Part shown: positions 1-9,858 of the stretch, piece after piece
Position numbering within the stretch: the stretch's first letter is position 1
How the letters are laid out: each line of letters opens with the position of its first letter
Origin: Oscillatoria salina IIICB1
Lineage (GTDB): Bacteria > Cyanobacteriota > Cyanobacteriia > Cyanobacteriales > SIO1D9
Length of the DNA stretch: 50,107 nt
NCBI RefSeq assembly: GCF_020144665.1
Contig: NZ_JAAHBQ010000042.1
Span: forward strand, 1-50,107
Direction of reading: 5' to 3'
Made by a program: the position numbers and the translations under genes
The notes under the pieces: model-generated
Database searches by the model: none
What the model was told of the DNA's origin: nothing
The model's input: only the letters and a program-made list of their open reading frames with translations

Positions 1-1489
1 GTCGCTGTAGTTGTAGCTTTAACTGCTCGTTCTCTGTTTTTAATCGCTCGTTTTCAGTCTTTAAGGTGTCTATTTCATTCTGTTTACCTCGTAGGTCATT
101 CAACGCAGATTGTAAGCCTTCGAGTTTGCTTTCTTGACCTTGGTAACGGAGGTAAGTGCTTTGGTTCATTGCTACTGTGTGACCAAGACTGTTAGCGATT
201 GCTAGGTGGTTTAAACCTGCTTGGTGCATTCTGATGTTGCAAGCATGGCGTAGTTTGTGAGAGGAGAAAGGAATTTTTTTCTTGGATATCCAAGTAGAAT
301 AGTTTGATGAGCAGTTGTACCCATTTACCTTGCAGAAACCTAATGGATTTTTATACTGTGGTAAAACTTCACTAAATGGTTGATTGATTAAGTCAAAAGT
401 CTCGAACCAATCCTCACCTTTAGGCATAAATGGAAGCGCTAAACGTTTCCCGGTTTTACCTTTCTCAATTACTAGGATTTTCTCAGTGTTGTTAGGGTCG
501 TTAATTGCAAGAACTACTTTGTTATTGCCCTGATATTTAATTGTCTCTTGTGAATCATTTTTTGAGTCATTATCAATAACGATAAATTCGCCATTTTTGA
601 TAATTACAGGATTATCCCAATTCATGATTGAGAAAGCTTCGTGAATCCGTAAGCCATAGATAGCAAGGATGCCATAGAGTCTTAAGGAACGTTTATTGCG
701 TTCCTGGTCTGTTTTTGCCCGCGCATTAACTACCCATCTTTCGTTTAAACTTTCCCATGTTTCTCTTATCTCTTTGTCATCAGGTAGATGGTTTTTTTGC
801 TCAGAACACTCTGTGCTATCCATCTCTTTTTCTACCCAAGTTGTGTATTTGTTAGGCAGTTCTAAAATTGACAAGTTTCGCTTAATTACTCTCAAGTGCC
901 TTTTTTTTCTTTGCCCCCCTAGTGGGACATTAGATGCCCATTGAGCTAAACCTATCAAGGTAAATTCATCGTTGTTATTCTGCCAATCAGCAAAGCAATG
1001 GAAATGTTGATAATAAGAACAAGCTGGATTTTTAAGTTTCTTTTTACGTCCTTCCCAGTCACGGTTAATTACTTCCCAAGCGTCGTGAAAGGTTAGTTTC
1101 TGTTCTGTAGTTGCTGTGGTGGGGGGCTGTTGTTGTTTAGGTTTACGTCCGATTAACTCGTCTTTCCAGTCATCGGTGTATGTGCCACTGGTTAACGCTT
1201 GGGTAATCTTGGTGGCTACTGTCTCAGCTTCTACCAGATGGCGCGTGTTGATTGGTTGGCTAGCACCTCCCCAGTTATTCCGGACAGATTGGCGTTTAGC
1301 TTTACCGTTACTGCCTAGCAGGGTAGGGTGACTAAACTGAATCTCTAGGCTACCTTTCTTGATGCAGATAGCGGCTGTGCTACCATACTCACCCGCTTTT
1401 TTAATGCGCTCGTTAGCTTCGGTCACTAGGTGTGGAATGTTGTAACTACCGTCTTTCCAGGCTTCTGAGGGCTTAACTGTATCACTCAT
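1..1489 (-). CDS. tyrosine recombinase (phage-type integrase), 3' end outside window
   Basis: Site-specific DNA strand exchange is predicted. My reading of the minus strand gives an open frame of 496 codons from ATG at 1489, preceded by AAGGATGAG, with no stop before the left edge. The C-terminal half shows the recombinase catalytic set: Arg in YGLRIHEAF, the HKLRHACN box, the GHTVAMNQS box, and the nucleophile Tyr in STYLRY. After the Tyr the protein continues into a heptad-rich segment (KTENERLKTENEQLK) that should form a coiled coil. The first ~150 residues look like a DNA-binding arm domain. The gene is partial only because the window ends. No phage or plasmid genes lie next to it on the visible side, so it may be the edge gene of an integrated element to the left, or a solitary integrase. 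Family assignment is firm; element type is unknown. Confidence 0.85.
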   Translation of the reverse strand, partial: MSDTVKPSEAWKDGSYNIPHLVTEANERIKKAGEYGSTAAICIKKGSLEIQFSHPTLLGSNGKAKRQSVRNNWGGASQPINTRHLVEAETVATKITQALTSGTYTDDWKDELIGRKPKQQQPPTTATTEQKLTFHDAWEVINRDWEGRKKKLKNPACSYYQHFHCFADWQNNNDEFTLIGLAQWASNVPLGGQRKKRHLRVIKRNLSILELPNKYTTWVEKEMDSTECSEQKNHLPDDKEIRETWESLNERWVVNARAKTDQERNKRSLRLYGILAIYGLRIHEAFSIMNWDNPVIIKNGEFIVIDNDSKNDSQETIKYQGNNKVVLAINDPNNTEKILVIEKGKTGKRLALPFMPKGEDWFETFDLINQPFSEVLPQYKNPLGFCKVNGYNCSSNYSTWISKKKIPFSSHKLRHACNIRMHQAGLNHLAIANSLGHTVAMNQSTYLRYQGQESKLEGLQSALNDLRGKQNEIDTLKTENERLKTENEQLKLQLQR

Positions 1490-1540
1490 CTGTCACTCAT
1501 CCTTTATGTGCTTTTTTATGTAACTTTGATGAGTAATAGT

Positions 1541-1795
1541 TTAACACAGACGCACCACATACCACTGTAGATATTCTCCTGCACCGACATCAAATTCGCA
1601 AGAAGTTTCCATGAGGTACTTAGCTTGTGCGTCAAGAGAGTCAAATTTGCGCAAATCTCGCGGTAGATCGTCTTGATATTGCTGTAAAATCCCTTTGAGT
1701 TTGGCTAGTAACTCTTCTGGAGTAAGAAATTGCTCTGGTTTGTCAGTTTCGAGAACGACATAACCGTCCTCCTGATACATAATTGAGTCTGGCAT
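1541..1795 (-). CDS. chlororespiratory reduction protein 7 (CRR7) family
   Basis: An 84-residue soluble protein starting MPDSIMYQEDGYVVLE and containing TPEELLAKLKGIL, DDLPRDLRKF and YLMETSCEFDVGAGEYLQWY. I recognise this as the small CRR7 family conserved in cyanobacteria and plants. In Arabidopsis CRR7 is needed for accumulation of the chloroplast NDH complex; a role in NDH-1 assembly or stability here is inference from that. Length matches the family. ndhO, another NDH-1 gene, lies 12 kb away, so there is no operon. The gene stands alone, about 50 bp upstream of the integrase start on the same strand. Confidence 0.8.
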   Translation of the reverse strand: MPDSIMYQEDGYVVLETDKPEQFLTPEELLAKLKGILQQYQDDLPRDLRKFDSLDAQAKYLMETSCEFDVGAGEYLQWYVVRLC

Positions 1796-1893
1796 ATAAA
1801 TATAAAAAGCAGCGTAAGCGTTTAATCTATCTTCAAGTTTAATCCGAGAGTGCGACGCGATCGCTAATCCACCATTTTGCTATCGAAAATTTC

Positions 1894-3300
1894 ATGAATC
1901 CTTTGCTCACTCTCAACTACGAACCAGCCTTAGAAAATTTAGGAGATGACTATTTTGATCGAGTACCAGCAGCTCAATTCCCTAACCATATTTTACGCTG
2001 GCGCAACGACCAGTTACTCTCCAAGCTCGGACTAAATCCCGAACAAGTTACCAACAACCATTTTATTGAAGCTTTTGGCAAATTTGAGGGGGTACGTCCC
2101 TTTTTAGCCTTAAGGTATCACGGCTATCAGTTTGGCGCTTATAATCCTTATTTAGGAGACGGTAGAGGCTTTGTTTACGGACAGGTACGAGGTACAGATG
2201 GCTATCTTTACGATTTCGGAACCAAAGGTTCTGGAATGACTCCCTACTCCCGCAGTGCTGATGGTAGACTAACTCTTAAAGGTGGCGTGCGCGAAATTTT
2301 GGCGGCCGAGGCTTTACATCAATTAGGAGTTAATACCTCTCGCTGTTTGAGTATGATTGAAACAGGCGAGGCTTTATGGCGTACTGACGAACCTTCTCCA
2401 ACTCGTTCTTGTGTGATGGTACGCATGAGTCGTTCTCATATTCGCTTCGGTACTTTTGAGCGTCTCCACTACATTCAACGTCCAGATTTAATTCGTAAAT
2501 TGTTAGACCACGTTATTAATTATTACTACCCTAATCTTACTTCATCTAAAGATAAATATGCGGAATTTTATGCTGAATTAGTGCAGCGAATAGCAGAATT
2601 AGCCGCGCAGTGGATGGCTGCGGGTTTTTGTCACGGGGTTTTGAATACGGATAATATGTCAATTACTGGGGAAAGTTTTGATTACGGTCCCTATGCTTTT
2701 ATTCCTAGTTATAATCCTCAATTTACTGCGGCTTATTTTGATTATGGTGGCTTGTATTGTTATGAAAATCAGCCGTTAATTTGTAAGGTGAATTTAGAAA
2801 GATTACAAAAGCCTTTGGCTTTAGTGATGGCTAATTATGAATTGGAGGCTGGTTTAGCACAATTCGACGATTTTTATCAATCTAGTTATTATCAATTGAT
2901 GTTACGCAAGTTAGGTTTGCCAGATTTACCAGTTTCTCAAGGTGAGGAGTTAGTTCAGCAAACTATTCAAGCGTTGAAAGATACTCAAGTTGGTTATCAT
3001 CTCTTCTTTGCTGAATTAAGAGAATGGTTTAGTCCGAATTGGCGAAATGATAGTTCAATTATTTGGGAAAATGCTTCGTTTTCGCTTTCTGGTTGGCAAG
3101 ATTGGATTGAATTGTACCATAAAAGTTTGAATATTTTACCTGCTGAAAAAATGGATAAAGTTAGCGATCGCTTGAGGTTTGCTAATCCGAAAACTGCTTT
3201 ACTTAGACCAGTAATTGAGTCGATTTGGGAACCAATTACTCTGGAAGATAATTGGGAACCTTTTTATGATTTGGTAGAACAGTTGCAAAAGAAAATTTAA
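1894..3300 (+). CDS. selO: SelO/YdiU (UPF0061) family protein adenylyltransferase
   Basis: SelO proteins are pseudokinase-fold enzymes that transfer AMP from ATP to Ser/Thr/Tyr side chains of target proteins and are linked to redox stress in other organisms. This 468-residue protein has the family landmarks: the N-terminal [13 protein letters not shown] region, [20 protein letters not shown] near residue 110, [17 protein letters not shown], and the catalytic stretch [20 protein letters not shown] near 250. Length is close to E. coli YdiU. The C-terminal Cys or selenocysteine of some relatives is absent; the protein ends in EQLQKKI. The start ATG at 1894 gives the usual N-terminus [15 protein letters not shown] short CCCCAGT-type repeat begins directly after the stop codon. 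Confidence 0.92.
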   Translation: MNPLLTLNYEPALENLGDDYFDRVPAAQFPNHILRWRNDQLLSKLGLNPEQVTNNHFIEAFGKFEGVRPFLALRYHGYQFGAYNPYLGDGRGFVYGQVRGTDGYLYDFGTKGSGMTPYSRSADGRLTLKGGVREILAAEALHQLGVNTSRCLSMIETGEALWRTDEPSPTRSCVMVRMSRSHIRFGTFERLHYIQRPDLIRKLLDHVINYYYPNLTSSKDKYAEFYAELVQRIAELAAQWMAAGFCHGVLNTDNMSITGESFDYGPYAFIPSYNPQFTAAYFDYGGLYCYENQPLICKVNLERLQKPLALVMANYELEAGLAQFDDFYQSSYYQLMLRKLGLPDLPVSQGEELVQQTIQALKDTQVGYHLFFAELREWFSPNWRNDSSIIWENASFSLSGWQDWIELYHKSLNILPAEKMDKVSDRLRFANPKTALLRPVIESIWEPITLEDNWEPFYDLVEQLQKKI

Positions 3301-3683
3301 GGGGGACTGGGGACTGGAAATTAATAACTTGTAATCTTATTTTCCTAAATAAATGCTACAGATACGGACTCTGTAGAGACTAAAATGCAACGTCTCTACA
3401 CAATTTCATGTAGCGTAGCCAAATCAAATTGGGATAACTAGCAATTGATAGTTGATAACTATTTTATGCGGCTACGTGGTAACTGAGATAAAATGCAGAA
3501 AAAAGTCTAGAAATGTTATCTAGAGAAATTGTCCAAAATGCCTTTATGAGTTATACCATTTCCATAAATGAATGCTACAGATACAGACCCTGTAAAGACT
3601 AAAATGCAGCGTCTCTACCCAATTTTATGTAGCACAGTCAAAGCAAATTGGTATTAATAATTGGTAGACAAGATTTGTGTGTT
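3301..3683. repeat. intergenic repeats: short G-rich heptamers and a duplicated ~95 bp element
   Basis: No gene is seen in this 383 bp gap. It opens with GGGGACT-type heptamers right after the selO stop. Two imperfect copies of a ~95 bp sequence follow, at about 3341-3436 and 3559-3653, sharing AATGCTACAGATAC, a TGTAGAGAC...GTCTCTA hairpin core with the middle AAAATGCA, and an ATGTAGC...CAAATTGG end. In the first copy the hairpin is a perfect 9 bp stem (3372-3380 with 3392-3400). The arrangement resembles a non-autonomous palindromic element, but no target duplication is evident. Confidence 0.7.
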
Positions 3684-4400
3684 TCAGATAACAACTGGAG
3701 AATGAGTTAAAGCAGATAAATCTAACTTTGTGAGATGTTGATAAGCGTCGTCAATAATACCTTTACCACGGAGAAAACCAGTATTAGCACCAGGACAGAT
3801 GTATTGGAGAGTTTCCGGAGAAAAACGCGATCGCAATTTCTCTATACTACGCACCTGACGCAACCAATGAAAAGTCTTAGCAGTACGCAAAGGGACGATT
3901 TCTCCTTTTTGGTTGGGTAGCAGATGTCGTCCAGTAAACAAAACGCCACCCTCAGCTTGATAATATAGACAAGCAGAACCAGGAGAGTAACCAGGAGTCC
4001 AAATCGCTACATATTTGTCAGCCAAATTTACCTCTCGTTCAAAAGAATTTACATTGACTTCTGGCAATAAATATGCTTCTTGTTCTTGAATAATCACCTC
4101 ACAGCCCGTCGCTGCTTGAATTGACGCAACTTTACCAATACCACCTCGATGAGTCAAAAACAGCCATTTAACGCCTCCATGCTGATTGAGAAACTGATGA
4201 TTGACCTCATGCCAAGCCGGACAATCAAGCAGAATGTTACCGTCATTTTCTACAATAAAATAAGAGGTTGCACCTAGAGTATCTCGATTGGGAGGAAAAG
4301 CAAAAATTCCTGACCTGAGCAAACGAGGTAATTTAGGAGTAGTAGTAGAATGATTAGTCCCCAGATGGCTTTGAGGAGGATTTGACTCGAAGGGTTGCAT
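3684..4400 (-). CDS. metallo-beta-lactamase-fold protein lacking the metal ligands
   Basis: The 238-residue sequence follows the MBL hydrolase layout: TSYFIVENDGNILLDCP (strands 1-2), WLFLTHRGGIGKV at the metal-binding loop, WTPGYSPGSACLYY, and GVLFTGRHLL. The metal ligands are missing. HxHxDH has become HRGGIG with only His84 kept, TPGHS reads TPGYS, the Asp of LFTGD is Arg158, and the late His is Ala in CPGANTGF. The protein therefore probably does not bind the usual dinuclear metal centre and may be a binding or structural protein. The frame is intact and codon use looks normal, so this is not an obvious pseudogene. Function unknown. Confidence 0.75.
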   Translation of the reverse strand: MQPFESNPPQSHLGTNHSTTTPKLPRLLRSGIFAFPPNRDTLGATSYFIVENDGNILLDCPAWHEVNHQFLNQHGGVKWLFLTHRGGIGKVASIQAATGCEVIIQEQEAYLLPEVNVNSFEREVNLADKYVAIWTPGYSPGSACLYYQAEGGVLFTGRHLLPNQKGEIVPLRTAKTFHWLRQVRSIEKLRSRFSPETLQYICPGANTGFLRGKGIIDDAYQHLTKLDLSALTHSPVVI

Positions 4401-4560
4401 CTTAATCTTATTACTCGCTATGAATGTAAATTTGGGGCAGCGATCTAAATTAACGATCGCAGTGTAAATTAAATACTTTCTCGATCTATTGTAAAAGTGG
4501 AACAGAATGTAAATTCTGTGGTTCTAAAGAGGCTTCTCGATCGCAAATCGGCTGTTAAAT

Positions 4561-6054
4561 ATGTTGGAATTTTTACTCCTCATTGTACTGAGTGTTATTA
4601 CATACATTATTGTGAAACGCAGTGTCGCTGGCATAACTCGGACACCAATCTGGTTATTATGGCTAGTGATGATGACTCCGGCGTTTGTCTGGACTGCTTG
4701 GATCGCGTATTTTGGTAAAGAGCGACCAATTCCACCTTTGTTGGCGATCGCGCCATTTGTGCTTTGTCCTTTAGTATACTGGTGGCTGATTGGGATCGGT
4801 AGGCGCAATGCACCGAAAACACCAGCTAAGCCAGATATTTCCACAGGAGATCCAGAAAAAGCGCCTTTAGCAGCTTCTTCAGAAGATTCCTCGAAAGTTC
4901 GTCCAATTACAACTAATGAAGAAAAGCTGTTACGCAATTGTTTCCCTTGGGGTATATATTATCTGCAAAATCTCGATTATCGTCCCCAAGCGATTCTTTG
5001 TCGGGGAAAACTGCGTTCAAATCCAGAAGTAGCTTATAAAACGATTAAAGAAAATATTACCGAAAAATTTGGCGATCGCTTCCTGCTTATTTTCCAAGAA
5101 GGTTTCAAAGGTCAGCCTTTCTTTGCATTAGTTCCCAATCCGCGATCGCAATCCCAAGATAAACTAAAGCCAGAAGAAAAACTTACACGCCCAAGTCTAG
5201 CCCTAGCACTGTTGTTTATAACTCTTTTTACCACAACAACGATTGGAGCGGAAATAGCCGGCGTTTCTCTTGAAGCATTACAACAAGACCCTAGTTTACT
5301 GTTACAGGGACTTCCTTATTCCTTATCAATCGTCGGAATTTTAGGCATACACGAATTCGGTCACTATCTAACAGCCAAATATTACCAAATTCGCACAACC
5401 TTGCCTTATTTTATCCCCATACCCTTTTTCCTCGGTACATTTGGGGCTTTTATTCAAATGCGATCGCCTGTTCCTAATCGTAAAGCTTTATTTGACGTTT
5501 CCCTCGCAGGTCCTTTAGCAGGTTTTATCGCTTCCGTACCAATTTTACTTTGGGGATTGTCTCTCTCGGAAATTGTTCCTCTCACCGACGAATCTGGTTT
5601 ACTGAACATCGAATCAATCGATCCTCGTTACTCATTTTTACTCGCAGTTTTGAGTAAAATCGCCTTGGGAACCCAATTCACTCCTCAAGCAGCAATTGAC
5701 CTTCATCCGATCGCCTTTGCCGGTTATGTCGGTATAGTAGTGACAGCCTTGAATTTAATGCCTGTAGGACAACTAGACGGCGGTCATATCGTTCATGCTA
5801 TGTTTGGACAACGTACCGCGATCGGTATTGCTCAAGTGGCAAGGTTATTAATGTTAGGTTTGGCATTAGTTCAGTCAGATTTCTTACTTTGGGCGATTAT
5901 CCTCTGGTTAATGCCGATCGCTGACGAACCTGCACTCAATGATGTCACAGAATTAGACAACAAGCGCGATTTTATCGGTTTACTGGCGCTAACTTTGTTA
6001 GTTATTATTCTCTTACCCGTACCCGCTACTATTTCTCAGTGGTTGAATTTTTAG
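4561..6054 (+). CDS. site-2 protease family (M50) membrane metalloprotease
   Basis: Intramembrane zinc protease, 497 residues. Two hydrophobic segments occupy the first ~80 residues, followed by a soluble region at ~85-205 with a low-complexity start ([19 protein letters not shown]). The M50 core then has the zinc motif HEFGH at 264-268 in [17 protein letters not shown], and the third-ligand motif [16 protein letters not shown]. The [22 protein letters not shown] segment is typical of the cyanobacterial/plastid EGY-like branch. Substrates are unknown; relatives process membrane-bound regulators or act in thylakoid biogenesis. A heptamer repeat block starts directly after the TAG stop. Confidence 0.88.
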   Translation: MLEFLLLIVLSVITYIIVKRSVAGITRTPIWLLWLVMMTPAFVWTAWIAYFGKERPIPPLLAIAPFVLCPLVYWWLIGIGRRNAPKTPAKPDISTGDPEKAPLAASSEDSSKVRPITTNEEKLLRNCFPWGIYYLQNLDYRPQAILCRGKLRSNPEVAYKTIKENITEKFGDRFLLIFQEGFKGQPFFALVPNPRSQSQDKLKPEEKLTRPSLALALLFITLFTTTTIGAEIAGVSLEALQQDPSLLLQGLPYSLSIVGILGIHEFGHYLTAKYYQIRTTLPYFIPIPFFLGTFGAFIQMRSPVPNRKALFDVSLAGPLAGFIASVPILLWGLSLSEIVPLTDESGLLNIESIDPRYSFLLAVLSKIALGTQFTPQAAIDLHPIAFAGYVGIVVTALNLMPVGQLDGGHIVHAMFGQRTAIGIAQVARLLMLGLALVQSDFLLWAIILWLMPIADEPALNDVTELDNKRDFIGLLALTLLVIILLPVPATISQWLNF

Positions 6055-6378
6055 GGGCTGGGGACTGGGGGCTGGGGATTGGGGACTGGGGACTGGGAAC
6101 TGGGAACTGGGGACTGGGAACTGGGAACTGGGGAGAGGGGGGAGACAAGGAGGAGGGGGAAGACCGGGGAGAGGGGAGGATAAACTGATAACTGGCAACT
6201 GCTAACTGCTAACTGATAACTGTTCACTGCTAACTGTTCACTGAAATCCCCAATCCCCAATCCCTAATCCCCAATCCCTAATTCCCAACACTCCCAATAC
6301 CCCCAACACTCCCAATTCCTCCAAAACACCCAATTCCCCCAATCCCCAATCCCTAATCCCCAATCCCTAATCCCCTAT
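6055..6378. repeat. composite heptamer-repeat cassette, reverse orientation
   Basis: This gap of 324 bp is almost entirely repeats. First come GGGGACT/GGGAACT heptamers (about 6055-6135). A purine-rich linker GGAGACAAGGAGG...GGATAAACT follows. Then come seven-base units of the AACTGCT/AACTGAT/CACTGTT kind (about 6184-6243), and CCCCAAT/CCCTAAT units up to the trmFO start. Read on the minus strand, the order CAGTTAG units, TTTATCCTCC...CTTGTCTCC linker, CCCCAGT units is the same as at 13800-14070 and 47111-47343. The block begins at the stop codon of the protease gene. Open frames inside it are not genes. Confidence 0.85.
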
Positions 6379-7740
6379 ATGACTAATAACAAACAGAAAA
6401 TTCATGTAATTGGCGGTGGTTTAGCTGGAACCGAAGCCACATGGCAAATTGCCCAAGCAGGAATACCTGTAGTTTTGCACGAAATGCGACCCGTGCGACT
6501 TTCTCCTGCTCATCATACGGGAGAATTAGCCGAGTTAGTGTGTAGTAATTCTTTTGGGGCGAAAAATAGCGATCGCGCGGCTGGTTTACTCCACGAAGAG
6601 TTACGTCGTTTGGGTTCGATTATTATCGCTACTGCTGACAAACACTCAGTTCCCGCAGGTGGCGCTTTAGCGGTAGATCGGGCTGTTTTTAGTCAAAATT
6701 TAACGGAAACTCTCGCTAACCATCCCTTAATTGAATTACGCCGCGAGGAAATAACCGAAATCCCCACTGATGGTGTGGTTGTCTTAACTACTGGACCTTT
6801 GACTAGCCCCGAATTAGCTGAAAATTTGCGACGCTTGACGGGTATGGAATATTTCAGCTTTTTCGACGCGGCTAGCCCGATAATTACTGGTGAGTCAATT
6901 AATCGAGATCTTGCTTTTCTCGCTTCCCGCTATGACAAAGGCGAAGCTGCTTATCTCAACTGTCCGATGAATAAGGAACAGTATCTTCGTTTTTGGCGAG
7001 AATTATGCGCCGCCGAACAAGCCCCTGTGAAAGATTTTGAACGAGAAAATGCGAAATTTTTTGAAGGTTGTCTTCCTATCGAAGAATTGGCGCAGCGAGG
7101 CGAAGATACCATGCGCTATGGACCTTTGAAACCTGTGGGATTGTTTGACCCTCGCCAGCCGGAAAATGAGCGAGATCGCCCTTATGCAGTAGTTCAGTTA
7201 CGCCAAGAAGATCAAGCTGGTCAATTGTGGAATATGGTCGGTTTTCAAACGAATTTGCGCTGGGGCGAACAAAAGCGAGTTTTTCGCTTAATTCCTGGTT
7301 TAGAATCAGCCGAGTTTGTCCGTATGGGCGTGATGCACCGCAATACATTTATTAATTCACCCCAGTTACTTCATCCCACGCTGCAATTTAAAAATCGCAG
7401 CACATTATTAGCCGCAGGTCAACTCATTGGTACAGAAGGTTACACAGCCGCAACCGCCGGAGGTTGGCTAGCGGGGACAAATGCAGCACGTATTGTGTTA
7501 GGATTATCAACTATCGCAGTTCCACCAACAACCATGATGGGAGCATTATTGGAATTTATTAGTTCGGCAGAGCCAAAACATTTTCAACCAATGCCACCCA
7601 ATTTTGGTATAATTCCGGAATTGCCAGTTCGGATCGGGAAGAAAAGAGAAAGATACAGGAAATACAGCGAGCGATCGCTAAGCGATTTAGATAATTGGCA
7701 AGCTCAACTAAATGATTTATCTTTAGTTTTAACCAATTAA
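6379..7740 (+). CDS. trmFO: methylenetetrahydrofolate-tRNA-(uracil-54-C5)-methyltransferase TrmFO
   Basis: Makes the T54 (m5U) modification in the tRNA T-loop, using 5,10-methylene-THF as carbon donor and FADH2 as reductant. The 453-residue protein opens with the FAD-binding dinucleotide motif [19 protein letters not shown] and the family signature [27 protein letters not shown]; the C-terminal FAD motif is [27 protein letters not shown]. Length is normal for the GidA-related TrmFO group. It sits alone between a repeat block and a small zinc-ribbon gene. folC and thyX elsewhere in the window use the same folate pool. Confidence 0.97.
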   Translation: MTNNKQKIHVIGGGLAGTEATWQIAQAGIPVVLHEMRPVRLSPAHHTGELAELVCSNSFGAKNSDRAAGLLHEELRRLGSIIIATADKHSVPAGGALAVDRAVFSQNLTETLANHPLIELRREEITEIPTDGVVVLTTGPLTSPELAENLRRLTGMEYFSFFDAASPIITGESINRDLAFLASRYDKGEAAYLNCPMNKEQYLRFWRELCAAEQAPVKDFERENAKFFEGCLPIEELAQRGEDTMRYGPLKPVGLFDPRQPENERDRPYAVVQLRQEDQAGQLWNMVGFQTNLRWGEQKRVFRLIPGLESAEFVRMGVMHRNTFINSPQLLHPTLQFKNRSTLLAAGQLIGTEGYTAATAGGWLAGTNAARIVLGLSTIAVPPTTMMGALLEFISSAEPKHFQPMPPNFGIIPELPVRIGKKRERYRKYSERSLSDLDNWQAQLNDLSLVLTN

Positions 7741-7752
7741 CCTCGCTAGGCG

Positions 7753-7962
7753 TTATCTATTCCCAACTCCTACTAACTCTTTTTCCTGAGTAACTGTAGC
7801 TAAACTACTACTAAGGCGTTCCAACCTTTGCTTCTGCTTTTGAGCAGCAACGATTGAAGCTAAATCTGGCATTTCCTGCCAACAGTGAGAGCAAAACCAG
7901 TAAGGACCGCTTTTGCGAACGTAGTGAAGTAACTGCCCGGAGCAACAAGGACATTTATGCAT
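7753..7962 (-). CDS. small zinc-ribbon protein, unknown function
   Basis: A 69-residue protein with two CxxC knuckles in the N-terminal half (MHKCPCCSGQLLHY and WFCSHCWQEMPD), enough to hold one zinc ion, followed by a charged helical tail (QKQKQRLERLSSSLA). It lies convergent with trmFO, 12 bp between the stops. I do not recognise a named family; short proteins of this type are common in cyanobacteria. A nucleic-acid or protein-binding role is only inference. Confidence 0.6.
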   Translation of the reverse strand: MHKCPCCSGQLLHYVRKSGPYWFCSHCWQEMPDLASIVAAQKQKQRLERLSSSLATVTQEKELVGVGNR

Positions 7963-8282
7963 AATCCGTTTTCAACCTGAGAATTTTAAAATCGTTTTTG
8001 TCTATACTTTAAATTTAAAGAAAAATCCTTCATCCTGCCTTTAATTTTCCACAAGAATTATGAAGTTTTTGTGAAGTAAAGGCTTAGATCTATTTGCCAT
8101 AAATCTCAATATTTTGGGAAAAACAAGTGAATATAACTCTTTACCACGATCTTGTCCAAAAGGCAAGGGCTTTAAGTTATGTTAAAATAGAAAGAGGTTT
8201 CTCGATTTCACCCTCTCAACAAAGCTGATGAAAGCAAAAAGCAGCAAGTTAGGAGCGGAGATGCTATCCTAGATGGAGACGA
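7963..8282. other. intergenic region upstream of tRNA-Arg
   Basis: About 320 bp without a credible gene. It should contain the promoter of the small zinc-ribbon gene (minus strand, left end) and that of tRNA-Arg (plus strand, right end). I see no well-spaced -35/-10 pair, repeat or hairpin I would defend. Confidence 0.5.
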
Positions 8283-8355
8283 GGGCGCGTAGCTCAGGGG
8301 ATAGAGCACCAGATTCCGGTTCTGGGTGTCGGGGGTTCAAATCCCTCCGCGCTCG
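8283..8355 (+). tRNA. tRNA-Arg, anticodon CCG
   Basis: A full cloverleaf can be drawn. Acceptor GGGCGCG (8283-8289) pairs with CGCGCTC (8348-8354) with one G-U pair. The D arm is GCTC/GAGC. The anticodon stem CCAGA/TCTGG encloses loop TTCCGGT, giving anticodon CCG at 8316-8318 (reads CGG). The variable loop is GTGTC. The T arm is GGGGG-TTCAAAT-CCCTC, and the discriminator base is G8355. No CCA is encoded; TCA follows. No integrase or att-like duplication lies beside it. Confidence 0.95.
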
Positions 8356-8442
8356 TCACGCAGACAAATTAATCAGATCCGTTGACGACAAAAATTGCTC
8401 GACGGAGTTTTTTTTAGCTTTTCTGCAAACAGCCAAGCCAGA

Positions 8443-9726
8443 TTATCGTAAATAATTAGGTGGTTCGAGGACGGTAACATCAACTAAGGGCGTAGCATTG
8501 TATTCCTGAAGTAAATTAGTTTGGATAACTTGGGTGAGGGTTTGGCGTATTTCTTGAGAACTTGCTGAGATCCCTTCTTGAGGTTGAACGTAAATTGTAA
8601 CTAATAAAGTATTTTGACCGGGAATATTGGAGCGAGTGAAACGCACATTCGCTTCGACTAAATTAACCAAATCACTACGATTAACTATTTGTTGAACATC
8701 AGCATTTGCACGTTGAGCGCGACTGGAACGTTGTAAGTTAGGAGAATTAGAAATTTGCCAAGTAAGTAAACCTCCAAGTGCGACAATTGTTACCCCAAGC
8801 GCAACCGGAAAAAGCCATTTTTTGCCGCGATCGTATCTAGCACCGATCGCCGTAACTCCAAACAGACGAAAAACGATCGCCGCCGACAAATTAATTCCCA
8901 CCAATTGCAAAATTAAGAGAAATACACCGCTAATTACCATATCCCAACGAGTTATGGCGATCGCCATTCCGACAATTCCGGCTGGTGGTGCGAGGGAAGC
9001 AGCGACTAACATCCCCGTGGCTGCACCAGAGACAAGACTACTTCTTTCTGACTGCACCAATTGCAAACCCCCGGCTGCACCTGCGGCTAAAGGTAGTAAG
9101 ACAGTGACAGCAGAAATTTGACTGTTATCAACCATTAAACTGGTAGCGATTTGTTGTTGGAAAATCAAGCTGAGAAGTAAAGTTACCGCGATCGTGACAG
9201 CTAAAGCTGCAAAATAACGCACTAAACTACGCCAGAGAAGCATTTTGTCACCTCTAGCACTAGCGATCGCCACATTCATCGCAGGTCCGGCGAAGGGTGC
9301 AATTAACATTGCTGCCACTAATAAAAAGCTACTATTGGTAAATAAGCCAATCCAGACGACAATACCAGCCACTACCGCATAACCTAAAAAGCCTTTCCAG
9401 GAACCAACACTTTGCAATCCCGCTAAAAAGATTTCAATCGGACTGCGTACCTGGACATCAGTAACCCGATCTGGTGCTTCCGAAGGAGGAGGTTGCAAAG
9501 CGATCGCTCCTTGAGGAAAAAAGCTAACGTGCAAGTCGCGAATAGGCTCTAATTTCCTCAGTAAATGCTCGACTTGACGGTTAGAAACCCGCACAATTAC
9601 TACATCTACCTCTCCAGAGGAATCAGTTCCAGTAAGTTGTACTAAGTTAACTCCCCGATGCTCTTTTGCAACTTTAAGAACTTCTTTTCCGTATCCCTGT
9701 GGTGTTTGAATCCATAACTGGCGCAC
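8443..9726 (-). CDS. DUF389/TIGR00341 family membrane protein
   Basis: A 427-residue integral membrane protein. Residues ~1-85 form a soluble, ACT-like head (MRQLWIQTPQGYGKEVLKVAKEHRG, VDVVIVRVSN). A hydrophobic core (~100-330) follows with the family hallmark LLVAAMLIAPFAGPAMNVAIASARGD and a second conserved segment ASLAPPAGIVGMAIA. After the last membrane helix there is a ~100-residue soluble C-terminus. The biochemical function of this family is unknown. It is divergent from the antiporter gene at 9859, with 132 bp between them. Confidence 0.85.
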   Translation of the reverse strand: MRQLWIQTPQGYGKEVLKVAKEHRGVNLVQLTGTDSSGEVDVVIVRVSNRQVEHLLRKLEPIRDLHVSFFPQGAIALQPPPSEAPDRVTDVQVRSPIEIFLAGLQSVGSWKGFLGYAVVAGIVVWIGLFTNSSFLLVAAMLIAPFAGPAMNVAIASARGDKMLLWRSLVRYFAALAVTIAVTLLLSLIFQQQIATSLMVDNSQISAVTVLLPLAAGAAGGLQLVQSERSSLVSGAATGMLVAASLAPPAGIVGMAIAITRWDMVISGVFLLILQLVGINLSAAIVFRLFGVTAIGARYDRGKKWLFPVALGVTIVALGGLLTWQISNSPNLQRSSRAQRANADVQQIVNRSDLVNLVEANVRFTRSNIPGQNTLLVTIYVQPQEGISASSQEIRQTLTQVIQTNLLQEYNATPLVDVTVLEPPNYLR

Positions 9727-9858
9727 CGTTCACCTCGCATCCAAAATGTTTCTTCTTTGTGAATGTATCTTGGAGCAGATTGAAACGAAACTACTATTCG
9801 ATAGAGTTATTTTTAATTAAAAAAATATTTTCTCAAGATTTTTCAACTACCTTAAACC

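Noticed and set aside
696..1331. Plus-strand frames opposite the integrase
   Set aside because: Shadow frames; the minus strand has a continuous frame with recombinase motifs.
4524..4937. 137-codon minus-strand frame
   Set aside because: Lies opposite the N-terminal membrane part of the site-2 protease and has no family features.
6013..6260. Pro/Ser/Gln-rich minus-strand frames
   Set aside because: Same cause: heptamer repeat array downstream of the protease gene.
8283..8355. tRNA-Arg as attachment site of the integrase element
   Set aside because: The integrase is 6.8 kb away with housekeeping genes in between, and no duplicate of the tRNA 3' end was noticed.
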